Shown here in pieces: positions 16,431-24,667 of a DNA stretch of 64,000 bases. Under the pieces are notes generated by a model. It made no database searches. It saw only the letters and a program-made list of their open reading frames with translations, and had not been told where the DNA came from. A program made the translations under genes and the position numbers. The stretch is taken from contig CATMVA010000009.1 of the NCBI GenBank assembly GCA_950075865.1, positions 1 through 64,000 on the forward strand, written 5' to 3'. Source of the stretch: an uncultured Oscillospiraceae bacterium. GTDB lineage: Bacteria > Bacillota > Clostridia > Oscillospirales > Oscillospiraceae. Every line of letters starts with the position of its first letter. Positions within the stretch are counted from its first letter, which is position 1.

Positions 16431-17744
16431 TCAGGCCAGCTTCACAAAGCCGACAAGGATCATGAGGTTGTAAAGGATACCCACGACCACGGCGGCGATG
16501 GGGCCGACGGCAGACTTGGGCAGGCGCTGGCCGGTGACGTCGTTGAGGACGTAGAAGGCGCCCACGATCATAAGGCCCACGGCGCCCCAGATGGCGTTGG
16601 CAGCCAGGAAGGAGCCGATCATCAGGGCCAGGCCGATGCAGGAGATCATGGAGTCACGGATGTGATCGCCGCACTTGGAGAGCTCGGGGAACTTGGACAG
16701 GCCCTTGCCCAGCAGGCCCAGGAGCTGGAGCTCCAGGAACTCAACGGCAAAGCCCAGGATGGGAGCCAGCCACCAGGTGGGAGCCAGGGTGCCCACCAGC
16801 ATACAGGTGGTCAGACCAACGGCCTGGTAAACGCCGGTGGCCAGAGAGGTGGAGACGATCAGGGGAATGAAGGCGATGATGACGCCAATCATGGCCAGCT
16901 GGAAGGTGCCCATCTCGCCGCTCTGGACAGCAGCGCTCAGAACGTAGGGCTGATAGGCCTGGGCCAGGATGTGGATGCCCAGCGCGTTCAGGGCGCCCTG
17001 AGTGCACAGGAAGATCCAGTTGCCCTTGATGCGGGCGGCGTTCTTGGCAAAGAGGTTCAGTTCGTCGGCATCGTTCTCAATGCTGGAGCCCTTGTTGCCG
17101 CTCATGGAATAGACCATCAGGCAGATCATGCCGGCCAGCATGGCGAAGGTGTAGGGATAGAGGCTGATGCTGACGCCGCCGATCTGGACGGCACCCACCA
17201 CGGTGCAGACGATGTAGACGACCGCTTCAATGGCGGCGGTGATGATGCCCTTCTTGGCGCCGAACTGGCTGGCGATGGCCACGGCGGGGAACACGCAGAA
17301 GACGGGCAGGGCGGGGGTGGAGATCTGGGTCAGGTCGTTCAGGAAGTTATAGGGCAGGGCGGAGAAGGCCTGGTTGATCAGCGAGGTGCCGAAGGCGCAC
17401 AGGGCGCCCCAGGCGCCGCCGATGGTGAGGGCCACCCACTTGTTGGGGGACCATGCGCCCAGACAGTCGGTGGCGATCAGGGTCAGATGGACGGCGATGA
17501 GGCCGGTACCAAGCCACTGGCTGAAGCCGGCCAGGACCCAGCCGAAGCCCATGCCGGTGACGACCACAGCAAATTCGGGACGGGACATTCTGCCCTCCAT
17601 CAGCTCGGGGAACACGGGGCGGGCACCGTCGTTAAAGTTGGAGATACACTTGTGGGACAGCAGGCTGGCCCAGGCACAGATGGCGATGAGCACCGCGGCG
17701 CGGGCCCACAGCGGGAATTGGAACGTAGTGATAATGCCTTCCAT
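16431..17744 (-). CDS. yhfT: YhfT-like polytopic membrane protein, probable transporter
   Basis: 437 residues with about ten or more hydrophobic helices and conserved polar loops such as LSHKCISNFNDGARPVFPELMEGRMSRPE. This matches the YhfT family. By position it is the importer (or exporter) of the operon's unknown substrate. A GGGAGGATC site precedes the ATG at 17744. It lies 45 bp after yhfY. Confidence 0.87.
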   Translation of the reverse strand: MEGIITTFQFPLWARAAVLIAICAWASLLSHKCISNFNDGARPVFPELMEGRMSRPEFAVVVTGMGFGWVLAGFSQWLGTGLIAVHLTLIATDCLGAWSPNKWVALTIGGAWGALCAFGTSLINQAFSALPYNFLNDLTQISTPALPVFCVFPAVAIASQFGAKKGIITAAIEAVVYIVCTVVGAVQIGGVSISLYPYTFAMLAGMICLMVYSMSGNKGSSIENDADELNLFAKNAARIKGNWIFLCTQGALNALGIHILAQAYQPYVLSAAVQSGEMGTFQLAMIGVIIAFIPLIVSTSLATGVYQAVGLTTCMLVGTLAPTWWLAPILGFAVEFLELQLLGLLGKGLSKFPELSKCGDHIRDSMISCIGLALMIGSFLAANAIWGAVGLMIVGAFYVLNDVTGQRLPKSAVGPIAAVVVGILYNLMILVGFVKLA

Positions 17745-17789
17745 AATAGATCCTCCCTTTTTATCGAAAAAATTGTAGTGTGGTTTTGC

Positions 17790-18158
17790 TTACGCTGTCT
17801 CGTTGAGCTTGGCGATCAGGTTGTTCAGGTGAAGAAGTACATACTCCTGCTCTATCTGGTTCAGGGAATTGTGGATGACTCCCTTGACGCTTTCCAGCAT
17901 CTCCACCGAAAGGGGATAGCTTTCCAGTTCCTTTACCTCGGCCAGGGCCTCCTCCATCAGAGGCTCCACAGCCTCGTGGGTGGCGTTGCGGCCAAAGGCG
18001 GCGCAGAGGTGGGCCACAAAGGTATCCGCGTTTTCCTCACAGAGCTCTATGTTGTACTTTTCTTTGAACATGGCGACGATGGCGAGCACATCCTTCACGT
18101 CGTTCTCGTTGATCATGCCGCCCTCTTGATAGAGCTCCAGCCGTTCCGTAAAATCCAT
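17790..18158 (-). CDS. yhfY: YhfY-like PRD-domain protein
   Basis: 122 residues forming a single PTS-regulation-domain-like helical bundle (MDFTERLELY start, VAHLCAAFGRNATHEAVEP with the conserved histidine). In regulators such domains are phosphorylated by PTS proteins; here it is free-standing, as in YhfY, and may modulate YhfZ or the transporter. The start at 18158 follows GAGGAGGAAG. A leader of more than 200 bases precedes it. Confidence 0.8.
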   Translation of the reverse strand: MDFTERLELYQEGGMINENDVKDVLAIVAMFKEKYNIELCEENADTFVAHLCAAFGRNATHEAVEPLMEEALAEVKELESYPLSVEMLESVKGVIHNSLNQIEQEYVLLHLNNLIAKLNETA

Positions 18159-18386
18159 TTCTTCCTCCTCACGCAATAAAGAGTAGTAGTTTTTACAGCC
18201 CCTCTCCAAGGGCCGTGGACACAGGCCAGGACTTTACCACCTCCTGTAATACGATTGTGTTCCCCTCCGGGAACGGACACGGGTCTTGCCATGGGACTCT
18301 ATTTTCTCCCCCGGACCGCTCCCCGCGGCCCGGCCGGAAAACAAAAGCACTCTGCCCAAACGGGAAAAGGGAAACGTGCAATAATA

Positions 18387-18401
18387 TATATTTTTTTGTA
18401 C
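18387..18401 (-). promoter_or_regulatory. Candidate YhfZ operator, copy 1
   Basis: TATATTTTTTTGTAC on the plus strand, overlapping the predicted -10 of the yhfY promoter. An exact copy lies 66 bases away, and a variant (TATA-A/T7-GTAC) is at the yhfZ promoter. Confidence 0.55.
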
Positions 18402-18452
18402 CTTCCGGGAACGTGAGGGACAATGGCTCGGAGCGGATGATCTGTCGAATTG

Positions 18453-18467
18453 TATATTTTTTTGTAC
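18453..18467 (-). promoter_or_regulatory. Candidate YhfZ operator, copy 2
   Basis: Identical to the box at 18387-18401 over all 15 bases. It lies upstream of the predicted yhfY promoter. Confidence 0.55.
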
Positions 18468-18521
18468 ATTCATCCTAAAAAACAAACCAGCTTTCCGGAC
18501 GCCGTTTTGAGAATCACTGCC

Positions 18522-18562
18522 GGGCGGCTGTCAGCCGCCCGGGGGCGCATAAAATGCGCCCC
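18522..18562. repeat. REP-like double hairpin A
   Basis: Two adjacent perfect 9-bp stems: GGGCGGCTG / CAGCCGCCC (18522-18540) and GGGGCGCAT / ATGCGCCCC (18542-18562), followed by TATGAAG. It resembles the elements at 31957-32025 and 49998-50078, which also combine short GC stems with a CCCTA end. Confidence 0.7.
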
Positions 18563-18593
18563 TATGAAGATCTCTGCCTGCAATGCCCCGATT

Positions 18594-19511
18594 TTAGTAG
18601 TTCGCGGGGCATTTTCCCGTTCTTACGTCGCTTTGGGTCTTTCGCACCCGGTCGGGCTCCACATACCGGCGGAGGAGCTGGCAGAGGGACCGCTCGCCGG
18701 CTTTGACCACCAGAACGGCCGAGGAGAAGTCCTCCTCAAAGTCGGTTTGCAACTCCTCGATGTGAAGACCTACGTAACCGGAATCCAGGATGTCGTCCAG
18801 GTTCCACACGCCCGCGTCGATGAGGTTGCTCCGGATGGCGCCCACGGTCTGGTGGGCGCGTAACTCCACAAACTGAAGGCCTTTGATGCCTTGAGTGACC
18901 TGCTCAGTGATATGCCGCTGGTCCAGGCTGGTCCGGTCGTAGGCCACCCGCATGCCGCTCTCGATGCCCTTGACATCGGGATCCCGGAGCACCAGAACAT
19001 GGCGGGAAAGGTAGGTCCCCGGCCCCAGATCCACGGCGATCTCGATGTCGGCCTGGTTCTGGATGGCCTGCTCGGCGGCATGCCGGGAGCAGGCGGTGAA
19101 CTGGCACACGCCGGAATCCACCAGCTGAAAACGGTCCTCGGCGCCCCGGGCAAAGACCAGGTTTACCGAAAAGGGGGCCAGAAGGTCATAGAGGGCGGTG
19201 GCCAGCCCCTGGTAAGTGAGGGAATAGGGCAGAGGCATGCTGCCCAGCAGCTCTTTGAACAGACTGCTTTCCTGAAGCTTGTGGTAGTCCAGCTTCTCAA
19301 TAAAGGAGCCCAGGTGTCCCCGGCTGACCAGGGTCACGGCCTGGCGGTCCTTCAGATATCCAAGACTATTCTGGACAGTACCACGGGAGACATGGAAGCG
19401 CTCCATGTACTCAGAAATGGAAGGGATCCGCTCCCCCTCCATCCGGCTCATCAGGTCCTGAGCCATCCGGCTCACCGTAAGGCCGGTCTTTTGATATAAC
19501 ACGTCACGCAT
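18594..19511 (-). CDS. yhfZ: YhfZ-like GntR-fold transcriptional regulator
   Basis: 305 residues. The N-terminal winged helix (residues about 5-75, GERIPSISEYMERFHVSRGTVQNSLGYLKDRQAV) is GntR-like. The rest is a periplasmic-binding-like ligand domain, as in YhfZ. The start was set at the ATG at 19511; upstream in-frame residues overlap the promoter. It is first in the yhf operon but separated from yhfY by 435 bases and its own promoter. The candidate operator at 19574-19588 lies at its predicted transcription start, suggesting autorepression. Confidence 0.88.
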   Translation of the reverse strand: MRDVLYQKTGLTVSRMAQDLMSRMEGERIPSISEYMERFHVSRGTVQNSLGYLKDRQAVTLVSRGHLGSFIEKLDYHKLQESSLFKELLGSMPLPYSLTYQGLATALYDLLAPFSVNLVFARGAEDRFQLVDSGVCQFTACSRHAAEQAIQNQADIEIAVDLGPGTYLSRHVLVLRDPDVKGIESGMRVAYDRTSLDQRHITEQVTQGIKGLQFVELRAHQTVGAIRSNLIDAGVWNLDDILDSGYVGLHIEELQTDFEEDFSSAVLVVKAGERSLCQLLRRYVEPDRVRKTQSDVRTGKCPANY

Positions 19512-19573
19512 GGTCTTCCATCCTTTCCTGTGGGACGTGTTATCTGGGTGGGAACAGATCCATATTGGCATTA

Positions 19574-19588
19574 TATAAAAAATTGTAC
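19574..19588 (-). promoter_or_regulatory. Candidate YhfZ operator, copy 3
   Basis: TATAAAAAATTGTAC (plus strand) shares TATA, seven A/T bases and GTAC with the two exact copies before yhfY. It covers the region just after the -10 of the yhfZ promoter. Confidence 0.5.
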
Positions 19589-19592
19589 TTTC

Positions 19593-19621
19593 ATGATAAA
19601 CCATTTCGGGCCGCCTGTCAA
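19593..19621 (-). promoter_or_regulatory. Predicted promoter of yhfZ
   Basis: Minus strand TTGACA (19616-19621), 17-base spacer, TATCAT (19593-19598); about 80 bases before the start codon. Confidence 0.75.
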
Positions 19622-19678
19622 CCCCCTTTTTGATACATTTTGCACAAACCGGGTAAAAAGAGCGGAGGCGGATCGTGC

Positions 19679-19711
19679 AAAAACGCCCAGGCCATTTTGG
19701 CCTGGGCGTTT
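19679..19711 (-). terminator. Terminator of the malic enzyme gene
   Basis: AAACGCCCAGGCC pairs with GGCCTGGGCGTTT, followed on the minus strand by further T residues; 18 bases beyond the stop. Confidence 0.9.
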
Positions 19712-19728
19712 GCGAGTGGGGCTTGGGT

Positions 19729-20901
19729 TCAGATCCGGGCTACGCCGTCCTTGCGGGCGGCCTCGGCCACGGCCTTGGCCACGGCGTCCTTGACCCGGGG
19801 ATCGAAGGCCTGGGGCAGGATGTACTCGGCATTCAGCTCCTCGTCGCTGACAAGGCCGGCGATGGCGTAGGCGGCGGCGATCTTCATGTTCTCGGTGATG
19901 GCACTGGCCCGCACGTCCAGAGCTCCCCGAAAGATGCCGGGGAAGCAGAGCACATTGTTCACCTGATTGGGGAAGTCGCTGCGGCCGGTGGAGACTACGG
20001 CGGCACCGGCGGCCTTGGCCTCGTCAGGGAAGATCTCGGGGGTGGGGTTGGCGCAGGCAAAGATGATGGGGTCCTTGGCCATGGTCTTGACCATCTCAGC
20101 GGTGAGGGTGCCGGGGGCGGAGACCCCCACGAACACGTCGGCCCCCCTGATGACCTCGGCCAGGGTGCCCTTCTCGTGGCTCCGGTTGGTGATCCTGGCC
20201 ATCTCCTCCTTGATGGGGTTCAGGCCGTCCCGGCCCTCGTAGATGGCCCCCTGACGGTCGGTCATGATGACGTTCTTCAATCCCATGCTCATCATCAGCT
20301 TGATGATGGCAATGCCGGCGGCGCCGGCCCCCGAGGTGACGATCTTCACATCCTCGATCCTTTTGCCCACCACCTTCAGGGCATTGAGCATACCGGCCAG
20401 CGTGATGACGGCGGTGCCGTGCTGGTCGTCGTGGAAGATGGGGATGTCACAGCTCTTTTTCAGCTTCTCCTCGATCTCGAAGCACCGGGGGGCCGAGATG
20501 TCCTCCAGATTCACCCCGCCGAAGGAGCCGGCCAGAAGGGTGACCGTGTTGACGATGTCGTCCACACTCTTGCTGCGGACACACAGGGGGATGGCGTCCA
20601 CGTCGCCGAAGGCCTTGAAGAGGACGCACTTGCCCTCCATGACGGGCATACCGGCCTCGGGGCCGATGTCCCCCAGACCCAGAACGGCGGTGCCGTCGGT
20701 GACCACGGCCACCGTGTTCCAGCGGCGGGTCAGGTCGTAGGACTTGTTCACATCCTTCTGGATCTCCAGACAGGGCTGGGCCACGCCGGGGGTGTAGGCC
20801 AAGGCCAGAGCCTCCTTGGAGTCCACGGCGGCCCGGGGGGTCATTTCGATCTTGCCTTTCAGCTCGTAGTGCAGTTTCAGAGATTCGCTGGCGTAATCCA
20901 T
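19729..20901 (-). CDS. NAD(P)-dependent malic enzyme
   Basis: Oxidative decarboxylation of malate to pyruvate; 390 residues, the short bacterial form without a phosphotransacetylase tail. Motifs: LAYTPGVAQPCLEI (tyrosine of the active site), VTDGTAVLGLGDIGPEAGMPVMEGK (with the catalytic lysine), IPIFHDDQHGTAVI, the NAD fold TSGAGAAGIAIIKL and SDFPNQVNNVLCFPG. It is 32 bp from fumC, so the two probably form an operon converting fumarate to malate to pyruvate. Confidence 0.96.
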   Translation of the reverse strand: MDYASESLKLHYELKGKIEMTPRAAVDSKEALALAYTPGVAQPCLEIQKDVNKSYDLTRRWNTVAVVTDGTAVLGLGDIGPEAGMPVMEGKCVLFKAFGDVDAIPLCVRSKSVDDIVNTVTLLAGSFGGVNLEDISAPRCFEIEEKLKKSCDIPIFHDDQHGTAVITLAGMLNALKVVGKRIEDVKIVTSGAGAAGIAIIKLMMSMGLKNVIMTDRQGAIYEGRDGLNPIKEEMARITNRSHEKGTLAEVIRGADVFVGVSAPGTLTAEMVKTMAKDPIIFACANPTPEIFPDEAKAAGAAVVSTGRSDFPNQVNNVLCFPGIFRGALDVRASAITENMKIAAAYAIAGLVSDEELNAEYILPQAFDPRVKDAVAKAVAEAARKDGVARI

Positions 20902-20933
20902 TTAATATCGCTCCGTTTCCTGATTTTTAAGGG

Positions 20934-22298
20934 TCAGACCATCTCTTCGGGACGGACTGCCCGGTCAAACTCTTCCGGGGTCATAAAGCCCAGCCTGACG
21001 CAGGCCTCCTTCAGGGAGATGTTCTCCTTGAAGGCAAGCTGGGAGGTCTTGGCCGCCTTCTCGTACCCGATGTACGGGTTGAGGGCTGTGACCAGCATGA
21101 GGGAGTTATGCAGGTTTTCCCGGCAGCGCTCCCGGTTGGCGGTGAGGCCGCTGACACAGTGGACGTTGAAGGACTCCATGCAGTCGGCAAGGAGCCGGGC
21201 GGACTGGAGGAAGTCATAGGCCAGCACAGGCATGAAGACGTTAAGCTCGAAGTTGCCTTGGCTGGCGGCGAAGCCGATGGCGGCGTCGTTGCCGAGGACT
21301 TGGACCGCCACCATGGTCACCGCCTCGCACTGGGTGGGGTTGACCTTGCCCGGCATGATGGAGGAGCCGGGCTCGTTGGCCGGAATGGTGATCTCCCCGA
21401 TGCCGCACCGGGGGCCCGAAGCCAGCCAGCGCACATCGTTGGCTATCTTCATCAGGTCGGCGGCCAAGGCCTTCAGGGCGCCATGGGCAAAGACCAGCTC
21501 GTCCTTGCTGGTGAGGGCGTGGAACTTGTTGGGGGCGGTGACGAAGGGTTTTCCCGTCAGCTCGCTCACCGCTTGGGCAGCGCCCTCGGCAAAGCCTGCG
21601 GGGGCGTTGAGGCCGGTGCCTACCGCCGTGCCCCCCAAGGCCAAGGAGCAAAGCCCGGGCAGGGCGGCCTCCAGCTGCTCCCGGTCCCGTTCCAAGGAGG
21701 TCCGCCAGCCGCTGATCTCCTGTCCCAAGGTGATGGGCACCGCGTCCTGAAGGTGGGTGCGGCCCGACTTGACCACATCGGCGTTCTCCTCCTCCAGCCG
21801 CAGGAGGGTTGCGGTGAGCCGGTCCAGCGCAGGGAGGAGCCGGTCGGAGAGAGACAAGACGGCGGCGATGTGCATGGCGGTGGGGAAGGTGTCGTTGGAG
21901 GACTGGGACATGTTCACATGGTCGTTGGGGTGGATCTCCAGGGTGCAGAACTCCCCGGCCCGGTGGGCCACCACCTCGTTGACGTTCATGTTGCTCTGGG
22001 TGCCCGAGCCGGTCTGCCACACCACCAGGGGGAAGTGGCCGTCCAGCTTGTGGGCCAGAAGCTCGTCACAGGCGGCGGCGATGGCGGTGAACCGCTCGCC
22101 GTCCAGCTTGCCCAGCCGATGGTTGGCCGTGGCGGCCGCCTTCTTGAGGATGCCAAAGGCGTGAATGACCTCGGCGGGCATTTTTTCTCCGCCGATCTTA
22201 AAGTTTTCATAGCTCCGCTGGGTCTGGGCCCCCCAGAGCCTGTCAGCCGGGACTTGGACCTCTCCCATGGAGTCGTGCTCGATGCGATAGCCGTTCAT
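20934..22298 (-). CDS. fumC: Class II fumarate hydratase
   Basis: Reversible hydration of fumarate to malate, homotetrameric, oxygen-stable class. 454 residues from the chosen ATG, preceded by GGGGG; an in-frame ATG at 22322 has no ribosome site. Family motifs: [18 protein letters not shown], the [21 protein letters not shown] loop, [16 protein letters not shown] and the superfamily signature [13 protein letters not shown]. It is first in the pair with malic enzyme. The reductase at 4779 could consume or produce fumarate, but this link is speculative. Confidence 0.96.
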   Translation of the reverse strand: MNGYRIEHDSMGEVQVPADRLWGAQTQRSYENFKIGGEKMPAEVIHAFGILKKAAATANHRLGKLDGERFTAIAAACDELLAHKLDGHFPLVVWQTGSGTQSNMNVNEVVAHRAGEFCTLEIHPNDHVNMSQSSNDTFPTAMHIAAVLSLSDRLLPALDRLTATLLRLEEENADVVKSGRTHLQDAVPITLGQEISGWRTSLERDREQLEAALPGLCSLALGGTAVGTGLNAPAGFAEGAAQAVSELTGKPFVTAPNKFHALTSKDELVFAHGALKALAADLMKIANDVRWLASGPRCGIGEITIPANEPGSSIMPGKVNPTQCEAVTMVAVQVLGNDAAIGFAASQGNFELNVFMPVLAYDFLQSARLLADCMESFNVHCVSGLTANRERCRENLHNSLMLVTALNPYIGYEKAAKTSQLAFKENISLKEACVRLGFMTPEEFDRAVRPEEMV

Positions 22299-22530
22299 TC
22301 TGGCGCATCCCCCTTGTCTCATAAGTCAAGTTTATTATACACGTTCCCGGGAAAAAAGTAAACGGAGGGGAGGAGAAAAGGGGCTTTCCGGTCGGGGGGA
22401 ATTTTGAAGGGAAATTTTGGATAATAAAAGCGCTCCATTTCCTGCTGAAATAGGAGTGTTTTCTTTATATTCGGAACTTTTTTGACGGGTCTGTTTTGGG
22501 GGAGGAAACGTGGGCGGGGCAAAAAGAAAG

Positions 22531-22551
22531 TTGTACGAAAATTGGAAATTC
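22531..22551 (+). repeat. Direct repeat, copy 1
   Basis: TTGTACG followed by AAAATTGGAAATTC (the G/A junction overlaps). It matches 22705-22725 at 19 of 21 positions, 174 bases away. Confidence 0.6.
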
Positions 22552-22704
22552 ATTTTGGGGCGGTTTTCGGGGTGTTTTGACGCCGTTTTGGAGGGTTTTG
22601 ACGCCGAAAAACGGGGTTTTGGGGGCCGTTTGAATTTGGGGGAATGTGCAACAACGTGCAATTAGGGGGGGTTCGGGGAAATGGAGGCTATTTTCGGGAG
22701 ATAG

Positions 22705-22725
22705 TTGCACAAAAATTGGAAATTC
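22705..22725 (+). repeat. Direct repeat, copy 2
   Basis: Second copy of the repeat at 22531-22551; differs at the fourth and seventh positions. Confidence 0.6.
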
Positions 22726-22880
22726 TTTGCTTGTGAAAAATTTGACCGCTTTGGAGCGATTTGGAGAGGGCCGGATCAGGGTAAGATACGCAGAGCCGGG
22801 ACAGCGGATACGGTTTTTCCAAGCGCTCCTTTGTAGTTGTTATTATGCATAAAAATTTTGAAATAAGTAGAAACAATATA

Positions 22881-22909
22881 TTGCGCTTTGACCATATATG
22901 TTATATAAT
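22881..22909 (+). promoter_or_regulatory. Predicted promoter of the broken propeller gene
   Basis: TTGCGC (22881-22886), 17-base spacer, TATAAT (22904-22909), about 50 bases before an AAGGAGG. Confidence 0.6.
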
Positions 22910-22986
22910 AAACAAGGGGCAGGAATTGTTTCCCAGAAAACCACATATGATTTAAGGAGGTACGCGCCAATTTCATCGCCCAGCAC

Positions 22987-23896
22987 ATGAAGGCATATTG
23001 GGTGCAGGGAACAGAGAAGATCCAAGTCTCTATTATCCCTGTTACTATTCCCCTTTCCAACCCGGAACGCGGAGTGCTATTTTATAAGGCCAGCATCGGG
23101 CAGGACACTTTCGTTTTTCCCTCCGAGTGGGGGAGGCAGGGGTTCGGGTTTGACCACCGGAGCGAGCAGGGACTCTTTCTTGCGTACACGAGCGAGGGCA
23201 TCTGGCGCATCGATCCCACCACCATGGCCGCCGAAAAGATCACTGCTGACACATACCAAGGTAAGAGCATGGCCGAGGTGCGGGAGGATCTGAAAACCCG
23301 GCTGGGGGACCATCTGGCTTGGATCGACAGTGTAGCAATCAGCCCGGACGGAAAAACCGTAGTTTACCGGACCAACCGGGATACCAATGTGCTGGGTTAC
23401 ACTTCTGTATGGAAGGTCGATTTGGACACTACAGAAGAAAATCAGCTTATCACTCCGACCCTATGGAACGATATCGTGGGGTTTCTCTCTAATGACTGTG
23501 CTGTGGTAGGTTCTCTTGAAAACACCAGAATGGTGGTGGTCTCCTCCGGAAAGATAACTGCTCTGGACTTTCCTGAGCTGCCCAACTTTGACATCAAAGG
23601 AGTCGGGGACGGAAAGGCGGTCTTTTCGAGTTATGCCAATGATGACTCGGATTCCTTTATGTATGTCAGCCAGGTGAATGAGGCAACGGGAACCGTTACC
23701 GAACTCACTCATATGACAGGATATTTTGGCGGAACCCCTGTTTTTTCTCCCGCCGGGGATAAGATCGCGATGGGATACGGAACTGACCCGAAGCGGTATC
23801 AGTCAACGGGCATTTTGCCCTGCCAAATATTTTCAGCCTGACGCAGATCCAAACTATTCTGCCGAACCTTATGACTTCTTTACAAATGTGGTTTGA
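22987..23896 (+). pseudogene. Broken TolB/WD40-like beta-propeller protein
   Basis: Residues such as VAISPDGKTVVYRTNRDT and PVFSPAGDKIAMGYGTD are typical propeller blade repeats (PD40/TolB type). Both ends look damaged. The AAGGAGG at 22954-22960 is 26 bases from the first ATG, with no ATG, GTG or TTG at proper distance. At the 3' end the frame reaches a stop at 23841, while the next frame continues with plausible coding (QRAFCPAKYFQPDADPN) to TGA at 23894-23896. A lost start or deletion plus a single-base frameshift near 23780-23815 would explain this. The lipoprotein gene follows 21 bp later. The function of the intact form is unknown. Confidence 0.6.
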
Positions 23897-23917
23897 TCCT
23901 ATGAGGAGGTGACGCCT

Positions 23918-24580
23918 ATGAAACGTATTTTTCCCCTGCTTCTGCTCTGTGCGGTTCTGGCCGGATGCACCCCCCAGGCCCACCAGTCCCCGGCCCCCGA
24001 AACGCCCCCGGCGGCGGTGACCGCTCCCGCTCCCACCCCCACCCCGGAGCCCACACTCACCCCCGCGCCGGAGCCTGCGCCCACATCGGAACCCATAAGT
24101 CCCGAAGAGCTGGAATTTTCCATTGTGATCGGGGAGGCTCTTCTGGTTCCCGGGAGACAGTCCGGTGCCTTTCCTTGGGGCACTGAGTTGGAAGCAGACA
24201 GCGAGACCTATTGGAATATGGATGGGTTTTACGGCTTTACCCTCGCTTGTGGTGAAGGGCTGTACTTGGTGGGTTCACACCCAGAGAAGCATGTAGAAAC
24301 AACGGAAAACGGTTTTTTGACCGGTATTGAAAACCAGAACACTGATTACAAGACCTACCGGGGGGCCTATATCGGGATGTCTCTGGAAGACTTTTTGGAG
24401 CTGTACCCCGAGGCCGAGCAGATGAACACCGGGAGAATCGGGTTGGTATATAGCTACACCGATGAGGTGCATTGCGGATTTGACCTTCTCGGCTTTTCCT
24501 TTGAAGATGATCTGCTGGTGAAGTTTTGGTATCACAATGGGATGGACGGCTGGAATCCTTCCCCTCCTATGGGTTGGTAA
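23918..24580 (+). CDS. Lipoprotein of unknown function
   Basis: 220 residues. Signal peptide with lipobox LAGC (cysteine about residue 16), then a Pro/Ala/Thr-Glu linker to about residue 60, then an acidic globular domain of about 150 residues with several aromatic residues. I recognise no family. The ATG at 23918 is seven bases after GAGGAGGT; an overlapping GTG at 23909 is less likely. It probably shares the transcript of the broken propeller gene upstream. Confidence 0.8.
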   Translation: MKRIFPLLLLCAVLAGCTPQAHQSPAPETPPAAVTAPAPTPTPEPTLTPAPEPAPTSEPISPEELEFSIVIGEALLVPGRQSGAFPWGTELEADSETYWNMDGFYGFTLACGEGLYLVGSHPEKHVETTENGFLTGIENQNTDYKTYRGAYIGMSLEDFLELYPEAEQMNTGRIGLVYSYTDEVHCGFDLLGFSFEDDLLVKFWYHNGMDGWNPSPPMGW

Positions 24581-24607
24581 CACACACACATATATACGGT
24601 GAATACA

Positions 24608-24635
24608 AAGCAGCCTCCCATCCGGGAGGCTGCTT
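24608..24635. terminator. Bidirectional terminator
   Basis: AAGCAGCCTCCC pairs with GGGAGGCTGCTT around four bases, between the convergent lipoprotein and anti-sigma genes. Confidence 0.85.
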
Positions 24636-24667
24636 GGCTGATTTTATGGTGGTTGCCCAGAGGAGAT

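Larger units (their letters stand above)
18159..18593 (-). promoter_or_regulatory. Long leader / control region between yhfZ and yhfY
   Basis: 435 bases without a gene. From the yhfZ side it holds a REP-like double hairpin (18522-18562), two identical 15-base boxes (18453-18467, 18387-18401), and a weak promoter with -35 TTGTCC (18418-18423) and -10 TACAAA (18395-18400, inside the second box). A GC-rich stretch with a small GTTCCC/GGGAAC hairpin near 18262-18278 follows. The remaining bases to the yhfY start show no clear riboswitch. Confidence 0.55.
22299..22986. other. AT-rich spacer with short direct repeats, no gene
   Basis: About 690 bases with no convincing coding frame. It holds an imperfect hairpin around 22424-22463 and two copies of a 21-base repeat sharing AAAATTGGAAATTC (22531-22551 and 22705-22725; two mismatches). 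Two copies of GTTTTGACGCCG (22574-22585, 22595-22606) are offset by 21 bases. A promoter (22881-22909) and an AAGGAGG site (22954-22960) follow. The base composition is G/T-rich on the plus strand and unlike the flanking genes. Confidence 0.6.

Noticed and set aside
17762..17778. A fourth YhfZ box before yhfT (TATCGAAAAAATTGTAG)
   Set aside because: It keeps only part of the TATA and GTAC ends and lies in a 45-base intra-operon gap; too weak.
16401..18179. A 592-codon plus-strand frame opposite yhfT and yhfY
   Set aside because: Antisense to recognisable genes, with low-complexity Gly/His/Asp composition; no family features.
22560..22620. Possible CRISPR-like repeats
   Set aside because: Only two 12-base copies with a 9-base gap; no array or cas genes.
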